In this document: piece by piece, positions 24,715-36,495 of the stretch | Numbering within the stretch: position 1 is the first letter of the stretch | Layout of the letters: each line of letters begins with the position of its first letter | DNA from: Platynereis dumerilii | Lineage: Eukaryota; Annelida; Polychaeta; Phyllodocida; Nereididae | Assembly (NCBI GenBank): GCA_026936325.1 | Contig: JAPTHN010000008.1 | Span: forward strand, 53,795,706-53,859,705 | Length of the DNA stretch: 64,000 bases | Reading direction: 5' to 3' | Notes under the pieces: generated by a model | Seen by the model: the letters and a program-made list of their open reading frames with translations, nothing else | Databases searched by the model: none | Told to the model about the DNA's origin: nothing | Made by a program: the position numbers and the translations under genes

Positions 24715-25990
24715 TCGGAATTATAATAATAATATAATAATAATGGTTTATTTATATAGCGCTAATTCCAGGATGATCCTGCTCATCAGCGCTGGAAAGT
24801 ATTTATGAACTATAAATAGCTTTCAGTAAAGAGATGAGTTTTTAATTTCCGCTTGAAATTATCTTTGTTTTCAATGCTACGCAGGTCAAGAGGAAGAGCA
24901 TTCCATAATTTTGCAGCCACAACTCTAAAAGATCGATCCCCAAAACTGGTATTAGCAACTGGTTCCTGAAGAAATAACTTGCTATTACTGCGCAGGTTGC
25001 GTCTGTTCTCCTTTGGGTGCAACAATCGAGATATGTATTCTGGTGTTTGGTTGTGTAGAGCTTTCCATGCTGTTAGCAATATTTTATATTTAATTCTAGA
25101 TTTTATTGGGAGCCAGTGTAGATTTTTTCTTGCATTTGTTATTCTATCATATTTTCTGAGACGCTCGACAAGCCGTGCTGCAGAGTTTTGTGCTATTTGC
25201 AATTTATGCATGGACTTTTGCTTAATACCATATAGGAGTGCATTTCCATAGTCTAAGTGGGGGGTGACAAGGGCATTTACTGTTAGTTTAGCATCAGTAT
25301 GATTTATGGATTTCCTGATCTTTGACAGGTTTCTGATGTTATAGTAAGCTTTTTTGCACATGTTGCCGATGTTTGCATCCATTGACATAGTTTTGTCGAA
25401 AATTACTCCCAGGTTTTTTACTTTGTCAATAGACTGTAGTTTCACATTGTCTACCATAATACTGCTAATGTTCAATTTTGAGAGCTGGTGTTGGGGTCCG
25501 AGTATGATGAATTCAGTCTTATCAGAATTGTTACACAATTTATTTCTTTGCAGGAATCGACGTATTACATCTATGCATTCTTCCATCTTGTGGATGGTTT
25601 CTTGTTCAGATGTCGGTTTAAAGGAGAGTAACAGCTGCTCATCATCGGCATATTTTTCATCAGTTATACCATGTTCCCTAGCAACTTCACTTAATGGTGC
25701 AATGTTGAATAGTATTGGACCAAGTTTCGAGCCTTGAGGGACGCCATATTTGAGTACTTTGTCTTTTGATTCATGTCCATTAATGGAAACGACTGTCTGA
25801 TAAATACGACGTAAACCATTTCAATGCAGTGCCATCTACTCCATATCTACCTTTTAGTCTGTCTAGAAGTATCTGGTGGTCTATTGTGTCAAAAGCTGCA
25901 GATAGATCAAGCAGTACCATCATTACCACATCACTTCTAAAAATTGCTCAACGCACTGTAGAAATGTACACTCTCTTGGGCTGCTATAGA
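24715..25990 (-). mobile_element. CR1/L2-type LINE, RT C-terminal half
   Basis: Minus strand: [20 protein letters not shown] near 25920, then a disrupted stretch containing the YADD region, then a 258-codon frame (25586-24810) with LCNNSDKTEFIILGPQHQLS, VKNLGVIFDKTMSMDANIGN, LVTPHLDYGNALLYGIKQKS and the ending NFKRKLKTHLFTESYL. The 3' end is ATAGCGCTAATTCC plus (TAA)n near 24727, like the copy at 15430. It is 5'-truncated with several frame breaks. Confidence 0.9.
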
Positions 25991-26387
25991 AAGTGACCTG
26001 GCAAAACACAATTTTCAATACATTTACATGAAATAAAATTGTAATCTTGATAATTTTGGTCATTTGTTTCTTTTATTCACCTCTAGACTATATTGCTGGT
26101 TAGATTGCTATCTTTTTAAAATATATTGAAGAAAATTGTGGTTTTTTGGGTTGTAATTGCTTAAAAATGAGAAAAATGATCTTTTTTGGGCGGTCTACTT
26201 ATAAATGAAACACTGTATATGCACTAAAAATGTTGAATCCATCAGATGTTATTACTTTTCAAGTTCAGGGTTTTGGGCATGTCCTCGAATTTATTCCAAT
26301 GAGGAAGTGTAGAAGTATAGTATCAATGGTTAGTTTGTTTTTAAACCGGACCTTTATGGAAAAAACCGTTCCAAAGAACCAACGCTG

Positions 26388-26574
26388 CACTCTAAAAAAT
26401 GTCGGGACAAAATTGGTTTTTCAGATTCAAAATGGTTTTTTTGAAAAACCAAATTTCAATGCAAAACCAGCATGGGTTTTTAAAAAAATCCATGTTGGTT
26501 TTTTGCATTGAAATTTGGTTTTTCAAAAAACTATTTTGAATCTAAAAAACCAATTTAGTCCGAAATAGTTAGTG
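26388..26574. mobile_element. Foldback MITE copy 1
   Basis: A near-perfect 187-bp palindrome: CACTCTAAAAAATG at the left, a CATTGAAATTTGGTTTTTC arm read in both directions, and a centre around AAAAAAATCCATG. It lies 3' of the stop of the haloalkane dehalogenase-like gene and would fall in its 3'UTR if the first minus-strand AATAAA near 26290 is used. Confidence 0.9.
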
Positions 26575-26778
26575 TTCATGTAACAGTTTGTCAGGTGTTT
26601 TGTGCAGCAGAAGACAAGAACCCAATTTTGAAGAATTAGTTTAGAAACATAAGTTTCTGAAGTTTCCATAACTCAAAAACATTAAAAACAGGAATCTGAT
26701 TGAGGCAAGTTTAACAGAATTTATCGGTACAAAACAAGTATTTACACTTGTGTCGTTGGTTGCTGCAAAGCTGAAATG

Positions 26779-29283
26779 CTAAAGGTTGGTGCCCTTTGTA
26801 ATTTCTTCAAGAAACTGTAATATGAATTGTCCAATTTCATCGGGCGAGTCCTCTTGTATGTAATGCAATCCCTTTGTTGTCACTTTTTTCATGTTGGGAA
26901 ATGTCGCCCGAAAAGGTCCCATGACACTGGTAAAGACTCCAGGTTCAGCTTCAATAAACAGCTTTGGCACATCTGCACTGGTTTGCAACCACTTGTGATA
27001 ATCTTCTGCTATTGCGATAACATCAGAAGGTCCTGTGGATTTGATGGGCACCTCTTTGGCCCAAGCTAGAATAGGACGCCTGGATTCCCCAACATCTTTG
27101 TAGGGTCCACTGAAAATGGAGATATATTATATGAGATATTATGCATGTCAAGTGGGCCTACCTTTGTTATCTCTCTGAAAGCTTCAAGAATGTTGGAAAT
27201 TCCTTGGTCATTGACCAAAAAAAAAACAACAAAAAGCATCAGTCCACAGTTACCTGTTTCTAAATTCAGATATTAAACAAACTAATTTGACCAACTTGTT
27301 TTTAGATGTGTAGTTGTGAAATAAGCTAATTGTAAATGGGTCACCTGGACTAACTTACTTTCTACACTCTAAAAAATTGTTTTTTTAGATTCAAAATGGT
27401 TTTTTGAAAAACCAAATTTCAATGCAAAACCAACATGGATCCATGTTGGTTTTTTGCATTGAAATTTGGTTTTTAAAAAAACCATTTTGAATCTAAAAAA
27501 CCAATTTTGTCTGAATTTTTTTAGAGCGTATTTACGTGAGAATATCAAATACTCTCTAACCTACCGATATTCATCCATTTCCTCATCGGTCAGCTTCCTC
27601 ATAGTTAACTTGGGCAACATCATTTCTACAAACACGTTGTTCTGCAAAACCATTTCTTCACCAGCCGGAGATCCCAGAGCCTAAGCAGTAAAAATCATAT
27701 ATGTATATATATATACAGACAGTCAACAAAATGGTAGTAGTCTCTATGCTAAATTATGTGAATTAGTCATACCTTGTATGAAAGTGAAGTACAGTTCAAT
27801 TAGGGCAGTTAAAAAAGATCCTGCACTGAGAGTTAAAGAATGAAATATATTGAAATGTCTGTTTCATCAATTAAATCATAGAACAACCATCCTCAGGAGT
27901 GAGACAATATACAACACCTCACAGATGTAAGCTCTTCCCTGATTAGCTGAAGTGACGTCACATGACATGAGTCAGAAATGACTGATGACCCAGCAAAGGT
28001 ACTGTTAACCAGTCAACAGTACCTTCGGAACTGTTGCCCAGTCAACAGTACCTTCGGAACTGTTGCCCAGTCAACAGTTCATGGAACTGTTGACTGGTCA
28101 ACCGTTTATGCCCTCATCCAAAAAAAAAATTCCAAAAAAAAAATATATATTTTGAAAAAAAAAAATTCCAAGAAACTGCGGCCTCGGGCAACAGTAGGTG
28201 ACTAACACTCCCTCGGGTCAAACAGGTTGAGCTCTCACCAGTCAATATTTGTATACTGTTTACCTCATTAAGAGAATGCAGCTGAATAACGCTGAATGAT
28301 TTTTATAACCGGATCAGCCACACAATACCAGTGGGCAGTGACAAAAGTTTCAACATACCGCAAAAAACTTTTGGAAATCTTCGGACATATCTTTAGAGTC
28401 TATTGCCGGTGTAACCATGGACTCCATGAACGCAATTCCTGCCACTCTGTCTCGGTGCTGATTGGCCCAATGGAATCCTAAAGCAGAGCCCCAGTCATGG
28501 ACCACCAGGTAGAATTTCTGTGGCAGGTTCAACTTCTCGATCCACGCACTCAGGTAGGTGTAGTGGTTGACAAAATGGTATCTGAAAGAATGCAACTTTT
28601 TGTATCATATTCACTGCGGTTATTAGGCTTTAATCAATTACGGTATGCAGTTAACATTAAAAATAGAAACTAAATCACTGAACCACACTACAAAATGGCC
28701 TCTGAATGAATGTGACTTTTGTAAAAGATTCAATACTTGGTTATTTGGCTTTAATCCATTAAGGTACATTATTTGTATGCAGTTATCATCAGAAATAGAA
28801 ACCAAATCACTAAACCGCATTAAGCATCTTGCCGGAAGACTGTATCTTAGAGATGGTAAGTAAGAAATCACCCCTGAGTCAGGCCAAATGGGTTAAAGTT
28901 GAATCATACACTCCTTCTGGCCCAGGAAAACAAATCTTTTTGCAGATACAACTAAAATCTGTGAATAGGCAGTTTGATGGACAATTGGCCTTTACTTTGC
29001 CTACAACACAGAGATGATAAGTGACAAATATTACTTACTTTGTTGGATCCTTCAGTTTGTCGGAGTGGCCCATTCCGACCAGATCGAGAGCAAGACATCT
29101 TGCTTTGCCTTGTACGTGAGGAATCACAGCTCTCCACAAATATGCTGCAGTTGGATTGCCGTGGAGAAACACCACTGCATTTTCGGCATTTTCTTTCGTA
29201 TCCAGATAACTCATTCGAGTTCCCAAAACATCGATGAACTTGCGTGTTGCAAGAACCTTCTTGACTGCTTCTGGATTCACCAT
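26779..29283 (-). CDS. Haloalkane dehalogenase / Renilla-luciferase-like hydrolase
   Basis: Four minus-strand exons with AG/GT borders: 29283-29039, 28581-28359, 27680-27565 and 27109-26779 (phases 2, 0, 2), 304 codons plus TAG, close to Renilla luciferase (311 residues). The fold is an alpha/beta hydrolase of the haloalkane dehalogenase family, known to hydrolyse carbon-halogen bonds or, in some animal members, to oxidise coelenterazine. Visible residues: oxyanion/halide Asn43 in FLHGNPT, nucleophile Asp111 with Trp112 in VVHDWGSALG, acid Glu135 in IAFMES, base His277 in TKGLHYIQED. Cap-region strings MVLQNNVFVEMMLP and MRKLTDEEMDEY match Renilla luciferase closely. No signal peptide, so probably cytosolic. 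ATG 29283 gives the family-like start; a splice acceptor lies a few bases upstream. Whether it is a luciferase or a dehalogenase cannot be told here. Confidence 0.93.
27365..27528. mobile_element. Foldback MITE copy 2
   Basis: A 164-bp palindrome with ends CACTCTAAAAAATT and TTTTTTTAGAGCG, flanked by TA on both sides (27363-27364 and 27529-27530), which suggests Tc1/mariner-type mobilisation. It sits in intron 3 of the haloalkane dehalogenase-like gene, 36 bp from the donor of exon 3 in gene sense. Confidence 0.92.
27995..28110. repeat. ~30-bp tandem repeat in intron 2
   Basis: Three imperfect units of GGTACTGTTAACCAGTCAACA / CAGTACCTTCGGAACTGTTG, followed by an inverted echo (GAACTGTTGACTGGTCAACC). 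Located in intron 2 of the haloalkane dehalogenase-like gene, next to an A-rich run. Confidence 0.85.
28555..28830. repeat. ~130-bp tandem duplication spanning an exon start
   Basis: Two diverged copies: 28555-28690 includes the acceptor and first ~25 bases of exon 2, and 28690-28830 repeats the same order (ACAAAATGG..CTCTGAATGAATG, TTTGGCTTTAATCCATTA, TATGCAGTTATCAT, GAAACCAAATCACTAAACC). The second copy keeps an AG acceptor-like site. In minus-strand sense the duplicate lies upstream, in intron 1. Confidence 0.8.
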
Positions 29284-30097
29284 ATTTAACTATTAGAGAA
29301 GATATACGGATGTAATCAGTGATGATGTATTTGACTTGCTCTCTCAAAGTCTCTCCTGCACTGTCAGAGTTTTGTCTGCAGCACCTCTTTTATAGGCCTG
29401 CATATATAGTACATATTGCAGGATTGTCATAAAACAGTTTGACTTGTCAGAGTGTCAGAATTCTGTCGCAGAATGTCCTACATTTATATTTCAGACCAAA
29501 ACACCACGCTGTTCTAAAAATGCTAAATTTATTGTACTAGTTTATGAACTAGGCCTATACGAATTTATGTCCCCTTTGTATTGTCATTGTTGTATACTTT
29601 TTTCTCACAAAAACAACATTCAATTAAAAGGACATTTCTCTGACATGTTTCTGTATTTCATTGACATTTTTATCGATATAATAAAATTCTAAATTGAGTT
29701 CTCTAAATTAGTGATGTTCAATTCCTTGCGGCAAAAAAAATTAATACAAAGCTTTAGAAATAGATCTATAAAGAAGTTGAAATAAACTTTCATGATATTT
29801 GTTTAAGTAATTTTTCAGTGTTGGGCAAATTAGTGTCCTTGGTAAACATTTATAGTCAGTTAGCCAAACCTGATTTTTTACCCTAACCCTGCACCAACGG
29901 ATAAAGTTTTTTTTCTCAGTGGATTTGGGGTCCCCAGACCCTCCATAAAACATAAATTGCAAGTAACGAGAGTGTATCCTTGAGCATTTTGAGAAAATGG
30001 TCGAATTCAAAATGGCCATCAAAACGAGCATCGATCAGCCTAACTTTCTTAATTTTGGCCTTAGAAAGGTGTGCAATACCTCTATTTCAGATAAAAT
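29284..30097. other. Flank 5' of the hydrolase gene
   Basis: About 800 bp with no recognised gene. Promoter or non-coding first exon of the minus-strand hydrolase gene would be expected here. A TTCTCTAAATTAG..CCTTGCGGCA string at 29698 recurs in diverged form at 30559 inside the next element. Confidence 0.4.
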
Positions 30098-31087
30098 CAG
30101 TGGCGGATACAGGGAGGGGCCTAGGGGGCCCGGGACCCCCCCCCTAGACCACCAAGATTAATATTAGCCTTTTGAAGAAAAATTGCTATAACACGGGCCT
30201 GCGAATGCTGAAACACATCTGCGTTCCCTACACAGTGGGCAAAGGTGGCAGCACAGTCCATGCAAAATTTGGTTGTCTGCTTGTGTGAGGGTTCCACAAA
30301 AAAATCACTTTTTGACATTTTAATAAAGTGTCATCCACTGCTAGCATAGCAAATAAATAGAATTAGACCAACTTGACTTATCTAACACAGTTTTGCAGAT
30401 TAAAATGTCATTAATAAGAGAGTAATAATCCTATTTAGCCTTCTGTTTACTGCAGCTGGCTGTACCAACACATGATCTGCCTCCCCCTGGGTAAAAATTT
30501 CAATGGGCTTCAAACATGATTCAAACCTTTCATATGCCACAATACAATTCACTATAGGTTCTCTAAATTAATTTTGTTGACTTCTTTGCGGCAGAAATTT
30601 CTGCACAAAGCATGAGGAATAATTCTTTAAAATTATTGTGATCACTTCCTGTGATAGTATGTTTGCAAGATTAGCAGAACATTGGGGCCCAGTCTGCATG
30701 GGTTGCAAATGATTGTAGGTGTGATAACTATTCTATTCACTGATCCCCATGTATATCCTAACATTGAAGAAAATAGCACAACAACACTTTGAACACTACT
30801 TTAAGCTGAAATAAACATAACTTAAATACACACAGCATTTGTTGTTAATGATGATGGGTTAATGCACTTATAATCCAAAATGGTTTACTAATCAATGTCA
30901 ACTTGGTTCATAGTTGCTTTGTGTTACATAATTGATTGTTTCAGTTTTCTTCACTGAACAAGTAAAGCACTTCAAGTGACAAATTCTCATAGAACCTCCC
31001 AGGAGTTCATGTTAAAGCTTATGAATATTTATATATCCACAGCTTTGCAGGCATGCCCCTAGACTATCGCATCTGGATCCGCCACTG
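30098..31087. mobile_element. hAT-like non-autonomous DNA transposon
   Basis: Terminal inverted repeats CAGTGGCGGATACAG (left) and CTGGATCCGCCACTG (right) enclose 990 bp without a transposase. CAGTGGCGGAT ends are characteristic of hAT-type elements, which make 8-bp duplications; the flanks GATAAAAT and TAAGATTA agree only partly. The insertion lies in a sequence whose intact relative follows at about 31195-31270 (AAAGGTGTGCAATACCTCTA, then CTTGGGAACTCATTTTTCAG), which shows the pre-insertion arrangement. Confidence 0.85.
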
Positions 31088-32500
31088 TAAGATTAGACTT
31101 GGGAACTCATTTTCCAGGTTTTTGACTTGTTAAAACCATCCTATTTCATGATATATTAAAAAAATGCCAATTCATTCCTCAAATTTGCAATTTTGGACTT
31201 AGAAAGGTGTGCAATACCTCTATGTCAGATCAAATTAGCCTAGGCTTGGGAACTCATTTTTCAGGTTTTTTTATTTATCTCTCGAATGTACAAATATTCT
31301 AAGTGGAAGTCATGATTCTATAGATCAATTTTTTTTTTTTTATGCAAGCACATGTGACTTTGATTTTAACACTTCAATAGTTCTTATAACTTATGCTCAG
31401 TGAATCATTAGTTAATGTATTGCTTGGTAAGAACCTTTTGCGTTAAGACTCAAGAGTGTAAGTTGGGAATTTTCCAGCAGATTTAGCTTGTCAATTTATA
31501 CAGAATATCTAATCATAGCTGGTCATACTTATGATAAATTAATAAAATTGCTAAAATTGTATCTTAAACAGCCTTTAAACAACGTTTGTCAAGTGCTACT
31601 AACTCACCAGTAGTGAGTCACCAAGAAAAGAGTCATTTAAATTTTTCTCAATATCCTTGGTGTGAAAGTGGGCGAAGAGCAAAACACATGATAAGAAAAT
31701 AACCAAAAAATTAATGTAGCTGACTAAAAAGAAAAATAAATGTCATCCTATTTTTGGCACTTTTGGCAAGTAGCCAAGGACTAGATAACGTAAACAATGC
31801 TGCTATTTGGTGGAGGGTTAGTATTGTAGAAATGTATGATAGAACTTATGTTGCCACAACATGAACACAACATGAACGCAACATTACACTTTTTTCACAA
31901 CAAATGCTAGCATCCTATCTTTGACGTTGTTCTACAACCCAGTGACATTGTCATTTCTACCACAGACCGACAGATCTACATGTCATTTTCACAAACATTG
32001 AGATATTGCACATGTCACAACGTTGAGCCAATGACAATGTGTCCATTGGGAGTCAGGTTAATTTTGATAACATCTAATTGGCATACATCATACAGTGAGC
32101 GATATACAGTAAATGAGCATAAACTTCACATATATAGATCCAAGACAGCTTTTTTTTCTTTCTTTTTTTAAAATTCTGCTTCAAGGTAAATATTGATCAA
32201 AGAAAGCTGCTCTGAATATATTTAACGATTGATAAGAAATTATTTAGAGGCTTATAATAATGTTTAAACAGCATCACATATCACAAGGGCTCACCTGTGC
32301 TTAAAATTACTGATAATTTTCTTTTTTGTAGACATGACTTTCTATGCAGCATTTTACATTATTGCTTGAATCCATACACATATATGAAGTATTCTAAGTC
32401 AAGCCATGACAAATTGTTTACTTTGCAGAACATGCTGTATTTTGTTTCTCTATGCCCCCGATTGCACGGCCAGTGAAACTTTAAAAAAAATCTGTGAAAC
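31088..32500. other. Intergenic DNA, nothing recognised
   Basis: AT-rich sequence between the hAT-like and Tc1/mariner-like elements. It contains the AAAGGTGTGCAATACC repeat near 31200 and no gene or RNA feature that I can support. Confidence 0.5.
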
Positions 32501-32502
32501 TA

Positions 32503-35469
32503 CACTGAGCAAAAAAAGAAAAGTCCTCCTAGGTCAACAGGATTACAAAGGTCCAAATTATGCTTTTTAATTTTTGAAAACTTTATGAAAGTATGGAAGA
32601 ACATCATTGCAACAACATGAATGACTTTCATTAATATGGATTTCACAGTAATTTCACAGTAACAGTAAAAGTCAACAAGGGGTGCATTTGAAAAATCACA
32701 ACATGTCAATGCCGAGTGTGGCCACCCTTTGCATGCACTACGGCTTGACAGTGGCTGCTTGTGGACTTCACCAGCTGCTTCAGAACTTCCATGGAGCATG
32801 TTGGCTCATTATTTCACCAGAGCATCCGTCATTTCTTGGACATTTCCAGGAGGGGGGATCTCTATGCCTGGCTTTTCTGTCAAGGGCATCCGAGGCATGT
32901 GCGGGGTTTATGTTTGGACTTATGGCTGCTAATGGCATAATATCCACCCCATTGGTCTGAAGTAAGCCCTGAGGGAGTTTGTGTTGCAGACTGGACCCAA
33001 CTTTCTTTTTGTTAAATTATTATTATGATGCTTATTAGCGCAAAATCAGCTGGGCTTTCAGTGCGCTCACAATAATAAAATAAACGAAATAAAATATGAA
33101 ATAAATAGAATTTTACAATAGTAATAAAACAAATTAAAATAAATAAATTAAAATTGACATTGTCATCAAACTAAAATCGTCAATTAAAATCTACAGTCCA
33201 TCAATCAAAATGGAGCCGCCACAGATGGGTCTTCAACTTCCTCCTGAACTTGAGGAGGTCACGTTCCAACTTAATTTCCACTGGCAGTTGGTTCCAGAAT
33301 GAGGGGGCCGATACTTGGAATGATGATCTTCCTACTCTTCTCCGACTTGGCCATTTGTGCAGATCATTCATCAGTGGTTGGCGTAACCTCTTGTCACGTT
33401 TATAGAGTTGTACCAGGTCTTCAAGGTATTTCGGAGCCATTCCATTCAGGCATTTAAACACCAGGACACATATTTTGAAAGCGATTCGTAACTCTACCGG
33501 GAGCCAGCTAAGTTTGCGAAGAAGTGGTGTTACGTTCATACATTCAATTGGGGAAGTCAGCAAAATTAGCCAAGCGGCACGATTCTGAATACGTTGAAGC
33601 TTCTTAATCAGTAGAACTGGAGCATCAACAAGAAGAGAGTTGCAGTAGTCTAATCTGCTGATGATGAGAGCATGAACGGCACGTTTGCATGCATCAGCTG
33701 AGATGTACTTGCGGATTCTGCCAAGTTGTTTCAGATGGAAGTTACAACTTTTCACAACAGCACTAACATGTGGAGAGCGACTGAGGGTTGAGTCAAAGAT
33801 GGCACCAAGATTTTTAACAGATTTACTTGCATTGATGTTACAGTCAGCAATTTTCAAGGCTTCCGTCGATGAGATGTTATTGATTTTGTTGCTGAAGATA
33901 ATAAATTCAGTCTTGCTGTCATTTATTTTCAGGCCGTATCTAAGCATCCAACTACGAACATCTGCTATGCATGCATCTAGCACCATTTTAGTCTGATCCA
34001 TCTGACTAGGTTCACAGTAACAGTAAACTTGCAGATCATCAGCATACTTGTGGTAATGTAATCCATGCTGTAACAGTATTCTTTCAAGTGGTGCTGTGTA
34101 CAAATTATATGCTATTGGACCCATTACAGATCCTTGCGGACAGCCCACAGTCAGATGATGATTAGCTGACCTGAAACGGCCTATTTTGCAGAAGTGCTGA
34201 CGATTATGGAAGTAGGACTTGTACCAGGACAATGCTGTACCAGTGATGTGATATTCTTCCTCAAGCAGATGGGCAAGCTTTGTGTGACAAATGGTATCAA
34301 ATGCCGCCGAAAGATCAATCATGGCCAGCATCACTATTTTTGAGTTGTCAAGCTGTATGGCAGTATCATTCAAAACCTTGAGGAGAGCTGTCTCTGTAGA
34401 ATGGCCTGGCTTATATGCAGATTGATGTACTTCGATCTTTCCCGATTGCTGTAGATGTTCATTGAGACGCATAACTCCTATCCGTTCCAGTAACTTCCCC
34501 AGGCTTGGTAAGTTCGAGACTGGCCTGTAGTTTTTGAAGAGATGTTTATCCAATGATGGAGACTTTATGATGGGACTCAGTTGTGCTGTTTTGAAGGCAT
34601 CAGGAAAAACACCTTCCTGGAAGCTTCTATTGAATATTTGAAGAATCAGATGGCTATGAACCTCAAAGGTTCTCTTCAATAAGTCAGTCGGACAAGGATC
34701 AAGTGCACATGTCTTCGAATTTGACTTTTTCATAAGTTTTATTAACTCATCCATGGTGACAAGGCGTATCTGGTCCATTGTACGCCCACCTCCAGTCCAG
34801 AACCAAGGGTAAGTTGGACCAGTCGAGGGGGATAGCGGTCCGGTATACTGCTATCCACTGGTTTCCGATTCACGAACAATTTACTCCAAACATCATCAGA
34901 AAAGGTGTGAGAAATGAAAAACTTTCTTTTCTCTTCTTCTTTTTTGAATTTTTTACCACTTCTATTGACCCTGTCTGTACCGGTACAAACAACCTATGGA
35001 CCGGTTTTTTGGAACTGGGGTGGTCCAGTACTGAAGGGGTAGTGGTACTGGTCCTAAGCAATCCAGATTGCAATCAAAAGTGAACCCAGCAACTTACTCA
35101 CTGGTCATGCAACTTGCAGAACACTCATGGCTCATTCTTGATGCTCAGATGGCAGTCTCGCCATGGTGTTTCTTCAATGAATTGGGATGCTCTGATCATT
35201 TAAGTTTTTTTTCCTTCATAGCATTAAAAGAGACAGGCCTCATGTTTTCAGATTTTTCAAACAATTTGTTTGGTCTCCATAGACCAAATTAGTGTTTGAG
35301 ACATTTTGACCACTGCTCATGTTCTGCTTGAATGATTTTATCCAAACACAATTTTTTTTAAATCTCTGGACAAATATACGCATTCTTATGTCAGTTTTAC
35401 ATGGGCAATCCTTGTATGCCAGAAGTCAACAGTATGTTGAAAATGGGACGTTTCTTTTTTTGCCCAGTG
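32503..35469. mobile_element. Tc1/mariner-like element split by a LINE
   Basis: Ends CACTGAGCAAAAAAAGAAA (left) and TTTCTTTTTTTGCCCAGTG (right) are inverted and flanked by TA at 32501-32502 and 35470-35471, the hallmark of Tc1/mariner insertion. The left ~500 bp and right ~400-650 bp belong to the element; the middle is a minus-strand LINE. No transposase frame survives; the short plus frame 32682-32960 is not recognisable as one. Confidence 0.85.
33014..34800 (-). mobile_element. CR1/L2-type LINE with intact RT domain
   Basis: A single 525-codon minus-strand frame (34778-33201) holds a whole reverse transcriptase domain: FKNYRPVSNLPSLGKLLERI (residues 82-100), [26 protein letters not shown] (156-167), GCPQGSVMGPIAYNLYTAPL (212-231), KYADDLQVY (244-252, catalytic aspartates present) and a C-terminus ending RRKLKTHLWRLHFD. 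The 3' end has TTATTATTATG at 33016. The N-terminal endonuclease is absent, so the copy is 5'-truncated and cannot move by itself, but the RT frame shows no stops. It is the best-preserved LINE in the window and lies inside the Tc1/mariner-like element. Confidence 0.93.
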
Positions 35470-35854
35470 TAGGTAAGCCGAAGCTAGTTTGAGCCTTCGC
35501 TGCATTGAAATCATTCAAGTTGATTCCTGCAGGTGAGTGACAAGGTGAGTTTCAAAGTAAAAGTTATATTCTATTCTTTTTTAAATCTTTATTTTCAATA
35601 ATCATATCTATCGAGGTAAACACAATGTAGGTCTATTGCTCAAGATAGTCTCAAAGTGTCAGGTTCACTGATGTAATTCAGCTGAAGTGTAGTATGTGAC
35701 TGTATGGCAATGCACAGTGGATGATAAAATGTATTGATTGGCTAATTGGATAACAGCCAGGCATAATGACTTGCCTGCACAGAATTTATAGACAACTGAA
35801 TTACTTGTTGATATTTGAAATTTTCAATACAGTTGGTCTTGTCCATGAACTAGA

Positions 35855-36110
35855 GGGCGGCCATTAGATATTCAGGTTGGGGGGCTTGGAGTTTTCCTCA
35901 ATGGGAAATTATTCACATGTATTTCAGGGAAACAATGGCATAGTCATTTATTTCGAGCACGTGACATTCCAAAATATATTTACCAGGTTAAGAAATACAC
36001 GCACCAGAAACTCCTTAGAAAGAATTTATTTATTTTCACTAATATAAACTGCACAGAATGTATTGATTCTAAAAAAATTCAAGGAACTGGAGGCGTAATG
36101 GTGGCTACCT
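35855..36110. mobile_element. Degraded poly-G MITE copy
   Basis: GGCGGCCATTAGATATTCAGG, a G run and CTTGGAGTTTTCC match the left end of the family at 20305. The right end is worn (AACTGGAGGCG..GGTGGCTACC). Confidence 0.5.
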
Positions 36111-36253
36111 AGTCAACGCTTGTCATCCAAATGTTCATTGCAGAGACAACAGAATCAATAGATTTAAAATCTGTTTGAAACAATTATTTCAATGTTCGCT
36201 TTTTAATGTGTAATTTACAGAGCGCTATTTTAAAGCTGTATTATCTTATTGTT

Positions 36254-36495
36254 GGGGGAGACCATTTTATATCTAGGGGAGGAGCTTGGAGTTTTCTTTA
36301 GATAAATAATTTCTTACTCATTTTTGGTGAAATAAATAAATTCTTGTGAGGGTTTATCATAAGAAGGTGCTTTAGAAATGAATATTCGGGGACTTCGCAT
36401 GCATGAAATGAATAATAACGAAGCTGTTACCGTGAAATAAATAAAACTCCAAGACACCGCCCCCCCCCCCCCCGATTATTTAATGGTTGCACCCT
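36254..36495. mobile_element. Poly-G MITE copy
   Basis: Left GGGGGAGACCATTTTATATC, a G run and GCTTGGAGTTTTC; right AAAACTCCAAG, a C run of about 16, then TTTAATGGTTGCACCC. The inverted ends match those at 20305 and 53156. Confidence 0.75.

Noticed and set aside
28638-28871. Extra coding exon of the hydrolase gene
   Set aside because: It is the intron-1 duplicate of the exon 2 start, and the joined four-exon product already has the family's full length.
32682-32960. Transposase remnant in the Tc1/mariner-like element
   Set aside because: The translation shows no DDE/D or helix-turn-helix motif that I can identify; the family call rests on the ends and TA duplication only.
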